DNA of 64,000 nt from Diabrotica undecimpunctata. Its lineage: Eukaryota > Arthropoda > Insecta > Coleoptera > Chrysomelidae. Positions 57,195 through 64,000 of the stretch are shown piece after piece. The position numbers and the translations under genes were made by a program. Numbering within the stretch: position 1 is the stretch's first letter; each line of letters opens with the position of its first letter. The notes under the pieces were generated by a model, which saw nothing but the letters and a program-made list of their open reading frames with translations, was not told the origin of the DNA and made no database searches. The stretch covers positions 42,623,753-42,687,752 of the forward strand of contig NC_092804.1 of assembly GCF_040954645.1 (NCBI RefSeq), read 5' to 3'.

Positions 57195-57765
57195 TGCTTC
57201 TTCTTCTTCTTTTTATGTACGCATAACTGTCTGATTCTCAATGTGCTTTCAGTAAGTTGTTATTCCATCGTTTTTGTGGTCTTCCTACTGATCGTCTTCC
57301 TATTGGGGAACCGCCTCTTGTCGTCTTTACTACTCTATTTGTTGTCATTCGGCTTATATGATCATTTCTGTACTTCTAGCTCTGTCTCATAGTGTTTTAC
57401 CATAAATTTTTTTAAGTGTTTTCATCTGTGCTGTTTCAACATCCTTTTTAACCTCTCCGTGTCAGGTCGTGTTTCTGCTGCATATGTCATTATTGGTCTG
57501 ATGACTGTTTTGTAAATTCTGCCTTTCAGTTCGTTCCCGATATTTTTATTTCTCTATATTGTTTCATTCAGGTAACTTGCGGCTCTGTTTGCTCTATTCA
57601 CTTGATCTTCCACTTCTGTTTCCAGCTTTCCCTAGCTAGATAATGTGATGCCTATATATTTAAACGCCATCACTTGTTCTATTATCTGACCTTCCAGCTC
57701 CAATTTACCTCTTAATAAATTTGCTGTTGATGTTTTAATGCCTACATCTATTTTAACTGCTGCGA
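57195..57765 (-). pseudogene. LINE RT thumb to tail, (GAA)n tail
   Basis: Minus strand reads TANLLRGKLELEGQIIEQVM, AFKYIGITLSS, KLETEVEDQVNRASR, a shifted frame with RTERQNLQNS, RPDTE-type and AQMKTLKKIYGKTL, DRARSTEM and, in another frame, SPIGRRSVGRPQKRWNN. These are the thumb, the YAAE/RP-T block and the G-GRP-KRW end of a Jockey/RTE-like family. The tail is aaaagaagaagaagaagc. Many frameshifts; the RT palm is missing. Confidence 0.75.
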
Positions 57766-58375
57766 TTGAGAAAAAAAATTATAATGTAAAAAATGGAAAA
57801 ATTTTAAAAATCTCTAGAACGATTTTTGTGATTCAGGAACAAAAAATAATCTCGAAAAGTAGTAATATTTGTCATATGTAGTCCTTGTCTGACATTTAAA
57901 GATTGCAGTTACTTAGATGTAACCAAACATATACACTGTTAAAACAACAAGCAAAAAATAAAATAAATATGTGTGCGCCACTTGTTTTTAAAAGTGTGTA
58001 ATATAGAATGTATTGTAAAATTATAAATTTAATACAAAACAAATAATTTCACCATTTACATCTTATTATAATAAACTTTCTGATATAACTATCCAATCTT
58101 AAAACAGTACGAATTAATTGTTTATTATGTTTTTTTAGTTAGCATGTATTGTAAAAGTATTTTAAATGATATCCTTCCTGTGATTGCCATTATCACCCAT
58201 AATTTCTCTAAGAAAAGTGAGTGGAGAAATCGAGAAATTTAAAAATTCACGTGAACATTTATCACTTATTACATGGATTATTTATCTAATACCGGAAACA
58301 TTTTTTTTTTGTATTATTGCTTTAGGACTCTATACCTATTGGCTATTTTATTAATTATTTAAATTATAAAATGTT
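57766..58375. other. AT-rich interval without genes
   Basis: Nothing recognisable on either strand. Confidence 0.5.
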
Positions 58376-58455
58376 TCACAACGGTGGGATTTAAACCCAG
58401 GTCTAGTTCTTGCCAAGGAGGAGTAGTGGTGGTCCATTAACCACCGAAGCTTAGT
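58376..58455 (-). repeat. tRNA-like sequence, candidate SINE head
   Basis: On the minus strand tggttaatggac (plus 58432-58443) resembles an RNA polymerase III A box, and 35 bp later ggtttaaatcc (plus 58387-58397) matches the B-box pattern GGTTCRANYCC with one change. The T-arm-like tgggtttaaatccca can fold. The acceptor ends do not pair, so it is not a functional tRNA gene; a tRNA-derived SINE is more likely. No tail or TSD was identified. Confidence 0.4.
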
Positions 58456-59215
58456 GAAGGAAATAGAATGTACTGAATAATATTGGTTACTATTTATAAC
58501 TTGAATATTATTTGCTCGGTTATGTATTTTTTATTTGAATTGTTCGTTTCGGCCACCTAAAATACCCTTGTATTTCTTAAGATTTGTACACAATATACTA
58601 CTTGCAAGCTTAGGCAAACGATATAATTTTGAAAACGATCGAGGAAGTGCAATAAAGTCTTATTCAATATGTTATATTTATGATAGATATTCCTAAAAAT
58701 GAATTTGTGCCATACCCAATTTACCCCATACCCAAATACAATGAAATTAAATTGAAAAAACATTATATAAAATAAGCACAAAAACCTAAAATTAAATTCT
58801 TAGTATATTAGCAATTACAATGTTTTAGTTTTCTTTAATTTGAGAAAACATGATTAATAATTTATTTTGATATTTGATTTATGTCAGAAACCGACTCGTT
58901 TCTGTTCTTTATATTTTTCGTTGTTCATAACTAGTTTTCGATTGTTATATGGCTGCGTACTATACATAATAGAATGATGAAGTATTTAACTTGTCATCTG
59001 ATTATTTAAACAACAAAATAAAGTGGCGCCAAATTTGAATATTTAAATTTTTTGAATTTAGTCAGGAAATTTAATATTAGTGAATTATAATATTAGTTTT
59101 CGTAAGATAGAATGTAATTATAGATAGCTTAGTTTATCAATATCAGTTTTTTTATTAACGCATTGATATTTATTTATGCATACCATTTCTAAGAATTTTC
59201 TTTTTGTTTAATTGG
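58456..59215. other. AT-rich interval, unassigned
   Basis: A 74-codon hydrophobic minus-strand frame (58557-58781) shows no family resemblance. Nothing else. Confidence 0.4.
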
Positions 59216-59225
59216 TTATCATGTC

Positions 59226-59880
59226 TTAATATCTTGGTTTAATTGAAATTAAATGGATGATTCTGAATATTAGTAATATTGCATGATCTATTAATGCACG
59301 TGTATTTTTATTATTTTTGAGGCCACTTTTATGTGATGTTAGTCTGCCTATTAGATTTCTAGATGTGTGTCCGATGTATGACTTAACACAGTTTTTGGTT
59401 GGTATTCTATAAACTACGTTTGAGCTTTCCATAATGCTAATAGTTTTTGTTTACAATGATGCCAGTGTTTTTATATTTTTAGTTGTAATTTGAATCTGAG
59501 AATAGTTAGCAAAGACTTTAGTTAGCTTGGATGTTAATGTTGGTATGTAAGGTAGTGACGTGAAAGTAAATTGAGATGGCACAATTGGTGATTTGGTTTT
59601 CTTGCTTTATTCATGCCAATTATTCTATTATTGGGGTTGTTAAATAAAATTTTTTTAATTAGTTCAATCCGGTAAAAATTTTCAAATAAAATGTCTTTCA
59701 GTTCCATTAACCCTTTGTTGATGGTATTAGTGTGTGATAATTTGATTATTCTGTTTTTTAAAGCCAATATCAAATTTACTTTCATATGAGGTGGATGTTG
59801 TGAATGATAGTTAATATATATCACTTCCTTGATTGTTTATTTAAATATATGTATATGTATATGTTGTGTATCATTAAGTA
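59226..59880 (-). pseudogene. Penelope-like element: RT C-terminus and GIY-YIG start
   Basis: Minus strand, high to low: INYHSQHPPHMKVNLILALK, NRIIKLSHTNTINKGLMELK and LIKKILFNNPNNR, the end of a PLE RT, then a spacer, then VVYRIPTKNCVKSYIGHTSR and NLIGRLTSHKSGLKNNK, the GIY-YIG nuclease with VVY and YIG both intact. The frame is lost after about 65 residues. This lineage is distinct in sequence from the other two PLE groups in the window. Confidence 0.78.
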
Positions 59881-59929
59881 GGTTGTTATTTTTTTACTTT
59901 TTGATATGTTGTTACCCCATTAGTGGTTG

Positions 59930-60180
59930 TATTTTTTTTTGATAACTTACGGCTTTAGGATTGGTAACCAAATCTTACTGCATTTCATTGATAGATTTGG
60001 TACGCAATTTGCTTACGATGAGGGCTACTTTCTGACTTTTCCGCTTTTACTATCCTTTTCTTTCAAATCTATTGTTGCGTCTTTTCATTGCACTCTATGT
60101 TCATTGTGCCAAGCATGTTTGCGTACCTATATTTCTTTGACCTTTTATTGTTGGGTTTGCTTTAAAAAAAATGGATTCAG
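59930..60180 (-). pseudogene. Penelope-like element GIY-YIG C-terminal scrap
   Basis: Minus strand reads KHAWHNEHRVQ*KDATIDLK and, after a frameshift, ANCVPNLSMKCSKIWLPILK. It parallels KHACENKHRVQ and the SSTEC end of the copy at 35.8-36.0 kb, so it belongs to that lineage. It abuts the other PLE fragment at 59226-59880 in the same orientation. Confidence 0.65.
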
Positions 60181-60184
60181 TATA

Positions 60185-60849
60185 TTGGTTTATGTAATAT
60201 TTTCTATCTCCTTGAATTTTTCTTACAACTCGTTATGTATGCTATTATTGTTCTCTTCGAAGCGCTTCTTGTAAGTTTTTCAATATCTTTCCAATTTATG
60301 CATGTTAATTCAAATATCTGTTGGCGTGTGTTGGTTTTCTGTATACTTTGGTCAAGTATCCCGCAAATATCTTTAAGATTAATGCATCCATAAATGGCAG
60401 TAACTTGTTATTTTCCTTTTACTTGGTAAATTTCGCCCATTCTTGTTTGTAGCTGATAACCATCAAGAACTTGTCTAATACTAATCCATGAGACCATATG
60501 GGGAGTACACATGAGGTTATATACCTTGTTTGTAAACAATTTTTTTTTTTCAAATTAGTCAAGAAATATATTTGCTAATAATGGATATAAAGACGAGTTC
60601 ATCTGTAAGTAACTCCATAGCAACTGATATATTTATCATAAAATAGTAAGAAAAATATCAGATTCTTTTGAATTTGAAAGTTAGACAAATATTAGAAAAG
60701 CGCGTCAAATTTTTAATTATCAAAGAATAAAAATTGTCGGTTTCCACAATTTTAGGATGAGAAATGGTGGAAGTGTAAAAAAACTTGAAAACATTGTTGA
60801 GATCAAAAATATCAATGTAATGTTAAATTCCTGGAGACAAAGTTGATGT
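60185..60849. other. Unassigned interval with a weakly protein-like minus-strand stretch
   Basis: At 60290-60500 the minus strand reads YQLQTRMGEIYQVKGK and ILDQSIQKTNTRQQIFEL with one stop, which looks once-coding, but I do not recognise it. The rest is AT-rich. Confidence 0.3.
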
Positions 60850-62294
60850 ATTAATCTAAGAGCCACGAGGAGGTGGTTGAGTATTCATTTTTATATCACC
60901 TTGGCATTTTTTATGTTTTTTGGTGGGTAAATTAGATTTTTCGGTACCAGGCTGAAAACCCGTCAGATAATTTGATATCAACAATTTAATTGTTTAAATA
61001 AATGTATCTCCTAAACTATTAGGGATATTTAATTTTACGAAAATGAAAATTGTTTCTTTTGAAAAAATAAACAAAATGCAATTTGGTAAACTTTTATCTG
61101 ATTATTAGAACCAGAGTTATAACAAATTTCGTGAAAAACAATTGCAAAATAGGCATTCGATAAGGCTTTTCCAAGTATAACTTAGCTTTCATACGTATGA
61201 ATAACTTTCGAAAACCGCTGATATTAAAGGTAATTGTTTCAGCTGTGCAAAATTTATCTTTATCAACAAAAGTTAGAACAATTAAACGTTATAAATTTCA
61301 CTGAAAAGTTGCGAATTAATTTGTTAATAAACAAAATTAAGCTATAAACTTTGGAAATCTGGCTAACGGAAGCTATAGAACAACTCAAAATGAACACTTA
61401 TTTTTGGTAAATGTTTCTATGTTAATTTTTGACCAAGATATGGAACTTTTGATAACGCGCTCTGACGCGCACGGTCCAGCTCGCAGTGAATGCGGGCGCG
61501 CCTAAATCAATTTTAAATATCTCTGCAAAAACTTAACATAGAAACATTTACCAAAGCTTAAAATATTCTTTTTGAATTATTTTAACTTCCATTAATCAAA
61601 CTGCCAACGTTTAAGACTCAATTTTGTTTAAAACTCTTATACTTAAACAAATTAATTCACCACTTTTTAACGAAAATTTAACTATAAAAAGCTATAACTT
61701 TTTTTTATAACGATAAAGTAATATGCATCTCTGAATCTACATAGATTTTACGTTTCTATTGGTTTGTATTCACTGCGAGCTGCATCTCAGAGTGCGTTAT
61801 TAAAATTTTCATATCTTGGTCAAAAATTAATATAACATTTATGTAAAATGTTCGTTTTAAATTGGTCTATAACTTCAATTATATTATTATTAGCCAGATT
61901 TTCAGTGTATAGCTTACTTTTGTTAAATCTCTTATAAACAAGTTGATGAAACAATTACCTTTAAAGTGAGGGGGTTTTAAAAGCTGATCTCACATATGAA
62001 AGCTGAGTTATACTTGGAAAAGCCCCATCGAGTGCCTATTTTGCAAAATTTTTTCACGAAATTTGTTATTACTCCGGTTCTACCGAGTTTACCAAACGCC
62101 ATTATGTTTATTTTTTAGTAGATCAATAGTTTAGTAGATACAATTATTTGAAAAATTAAATTGTTAATAGCAAATTATTAAGGTATTTTTCGAAAAATCT
62201 AATCTATGCACAAAAAAAAATAAAAAAAACATCAAGGTACCGAGAGAACATAAAAGTGCATACTTAACTCCCCCAGGCTCCTAGACTATATTAA
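60850..62294. repeat. Foldback/MITE-like repeat, copy 2 (~1.44 kb)
   Basis: Left end taatctaagagcc...ttttttatgttttttggtgg and the sequence through ttagatttttcg is repeated inverted at the right end, cgaaaaatctaat...ctcccccaggctcctagac. Internally, blocks such as aatgtttctatgttaatttt occur three times in alternating orientation (about 61410, 61545, 61835), with cgcg-rich stems near 61455-61500. It shares ends and interior with 25490-26372. No coding capacity; the repeated internal inversions point to a foldback-type element. Confidence 0.75.
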
Positions 62295-62730
62295 GTTAAC
62301 AATTACTTGTAATTTTTACTGCTTATTTCTTGAAATAGTGTATGTAGCGGTATGTACGTGCTTATGATCTAATCTGTCATCATCACACCATTCAATTCTT
62401 TGAATTTTCAACGATAGATGGTGCTGTTTATTTTAATTTGTTAATATTGGTATTTTTAAAGTTTTTAAACAAAAGCAAAATCTTTTTAAACAAAAATTGG
62501 TCACTTTAATTTTCAGTTGTTTAAAATATCTGGAGGTACCGTTAGAAGACTTACATAGTAAAAGACCAGCAATTGTATCACTGCTGATCAAGAACTTAGA
62601 GTTGATCAGTTGCATTTTGTAATAATAGAGGTATAAGCTCATACACAATGAACGATGGATGACTGAATACAAGTTTTGTTTTCGGATGAAACACTGAAGT
62701 CAGTTTATTTAGAGAAGACGACAAGAGATT

Positions 62731-62754
62731 TCTGAATACGTTTCCTTGTGGCAT
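62731..62754 (-). repeat. Dispersed motif atgccacaagg, copy 4
   Basis: Diverged minus-strand copy (aatgccacaaggaaacgtat) of the motif at 12388, 22977 and 35313, followed by an AT-rich stretch like the PLE end (tttaatgttaaaaa). Confidence 0.4.
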
Positions 62755-62794
62755 TTTAGTTTTTAATGTTAAAAATTTTTTGAGAATTAACCTT

Positions 62795-63310
62795 CTTCTT
62801 ATGGTGTCCTATCCAATTAGTGGATGTTGGCGACAATTCTGGCAAACTCCTCTCGGTCTTGTGTGGCTCTAAAGAGTACATGGGCATCGAGATTTGCATA
62901 ATCCCTTATGTTTTTAAGCCATGAGTATTTCTTTCTTCCGATGCCGATTCTTTGTAAAATGTTACAGTTACTCCATACTGCTATATGGTGTAGAAACCTG
63001 GACCATAAAGGCCAATGTGATGAACCGATTGGAGGCCTTGAAATGTGGGTATTTAGAAGACTACTTAAAATTCCCTGAACAGATCACACAACAAATGTCG
63101 AAGTATTAAATCCAATGGGCAGAGAATGAGAATTTCTGCCAATAATAAAAAGAAGAAAAACTGCTTATCTGGGTCATATATTTCGAAATTCCAAGTACCA
63201 GTTCGTAAAGCTTATTATAGAAGGAAAGATAGAAGGAAAACGGGCATTAGAAGAAAGGGAATTGACCACAAATCAATTAAAAATATTTTGTTTCGAGCTT
63301 CAGCTTGAAA
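62795..63310 (-). mobile_element. LINE (GAA-tail family) with inverted 5' segment
   Basis: The minus strand at 62935-62795 encodes the normal end: RIGIGRKKYSWLKNIRDYAN, LDAHVLFRATQDREEFARIV, ANIH and a gacaccataagaagaagg tail. Directly beyond it, in plus orientation, 62945-63290 encodes the preceding part of the same protein: SILLYGVETWTIKANVMNRL, a shifted frame with LEYF-type text, RRKTAYLGHIFRNSKYQF and LIIEGKIEGKR. The two parts are neighbours in the LINE but point in opposite directions, the classical product of twin priming. Several stops and frameshifts are present. Confidence 0.82.
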
Positions 63311-64000
63311 ATCGTTTTGAAAAAACCACAAGACAGATTTTCTTCCTGCAAAATTTATTCATATGTTCCACTTTTCGTGTTTTACCCACAATATTCTCGA
63401 AAACAATTTGTTTTGATGCTTGTACGACGGACGTTATTATCTATTCTATTCGCACGATATCAAGGAAAATTTTTATATTGATAATATTGTAGAAAAGCTT
63501 TTTATACGGCTTTTTTATTTACTGGTAACTATTTTCTTATTATTACATAACCAATGGACTATTTTAAAAAAGTCAATATTCAGGTTATGAAAAAGCCACC
63601 TGAAAGCCTGGACATGAGCCTGACAGAACATTTATAAGCTGCCATATAACTGCTTTTACAACGCTTAAGGATCTTTAAGTGTATTTAGACATGACAGCAT
63701 TATAAAAACAAGAAAGAACCCGATATTAATTTTGTAATTTTACAGTTTTAATTTTATAAGATCTATTTATACCTTATTTTAAAATTTTCACCGTGCAATT
63801 TAGTTTAACACTACATACGCAACATTTTGCTTACAGCTCGCTTTATTAAATGTTAGTTAAATTTTTTTTATAATTTACATGTTGTAATAATAAATAATCA
63901 AGGTTTTTAGGGGAATTTTGTCACTTTCTATAAATGATGGGTTAATTTTATCTAGTTTAGAATTTGTTAGACAATTTTTCTTTGGAGTTTTTGCACCCCC
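63311..64000. other. AT-rich end of window, no recognised feature
   Basis: A 76-codon plus frame (63262-63492) has no family resemblance. Nothing diagnostic reaches the window edge. Confidence 0.5.

Noticed and set aside
62782..63267. agaattaacc / ggaattgacc as TSD of the inverted LINE
   Set aside because: Two mismatches in ten bases, and the right copy lies inside LINE coding text.

Overview
The window reads as AT-rich nuclear DNA of an insect, probably a beetle. This is inferred from the transposon families and a tramtrack-like BTB retrocopy; no species-diagnostic gene is present. I see no operons, bacterial signals or CRISPR array. Almost everything recognisable is dead or dying mobile DNA. 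The only strong candidate for host coding sequence is one Ala/Pro-rich exon on the minus strand near 24.15-24.38 kb with a consensus splice donor. Two mirror-image exon-like segments also sit inside a large palindrome at 3.2-4.5 kb.

Layout. 0-2.7 kb: a decayed Tc1/mariner-superfamily element, a GC-rich retroposon with a perfect 14-bp target-site duplication (TSD), and a pogo-like fragment. 2.7-5.5 kb: nested inverted repeats around a ~1.28-kb palindrome; each arm carries a hammerhead-core-like motif and a 212-bp segment with splice-like ends. 6.4-8 kb: MADF/SANT-like remnant, a 5'-truncated LINE, Tc1 debris. 9.5-10.25 kb: tramtrack-like retropseudogene. 10.3-22.6 kb: LINE pieces (RNase-H-bearing and endonuclease-RT types) and a Penelope-like element (PLE). 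23.47-24.04 kb: a Harbinger-derived element beside the host exon. 24.9-28.3 kb: LINE scraps and a foldback repeat. 28.65-32.96 kb: two consecutive LINEs, one with a 70-bp LINE nested in its RT. 35.3-36.2 kb: a PLE with inverted ends. 37.3-38.46 kb: a LINE with an uninterrupted RT-to-tail frame. 39-45.9 kb: more LINEs on both strands, ending with an almost intact 11-bp-TSD copy. 47.3-49.5 kb: a head-to-head PLE pair and a third PLE copy. 49.5-50.5 kb: Tc1 transposase. 50.5-60.8 kb: sparse DNA with minus-strand LINE and PLE remnants and a tRNA-like SINE candidate. 60.85-62.29 kb: a larger foldback relative of the 25.5-kb repeat. 62.8-63.3 kb: a LINE with an inverted 5' part.

The genes do not form a pathway. 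The coherent picture is repeated target-primed reverse transcription: several LINE lineages with different 3' tails (GAA, GAT, GTAA, TA) made 5'-truncated copies, mostly with 11-bp TSDs. At least three PLE lineages (GIY-YIG endonuclease plus RT) inserted in direct and inverted arrangements. Cut-and-paste transposons of the Tc1/mariner, pogo and Harbinger groups are all fragmentary. Clade names come from motif recognition, not a search; frameshifts and stops are noted where they can be read.
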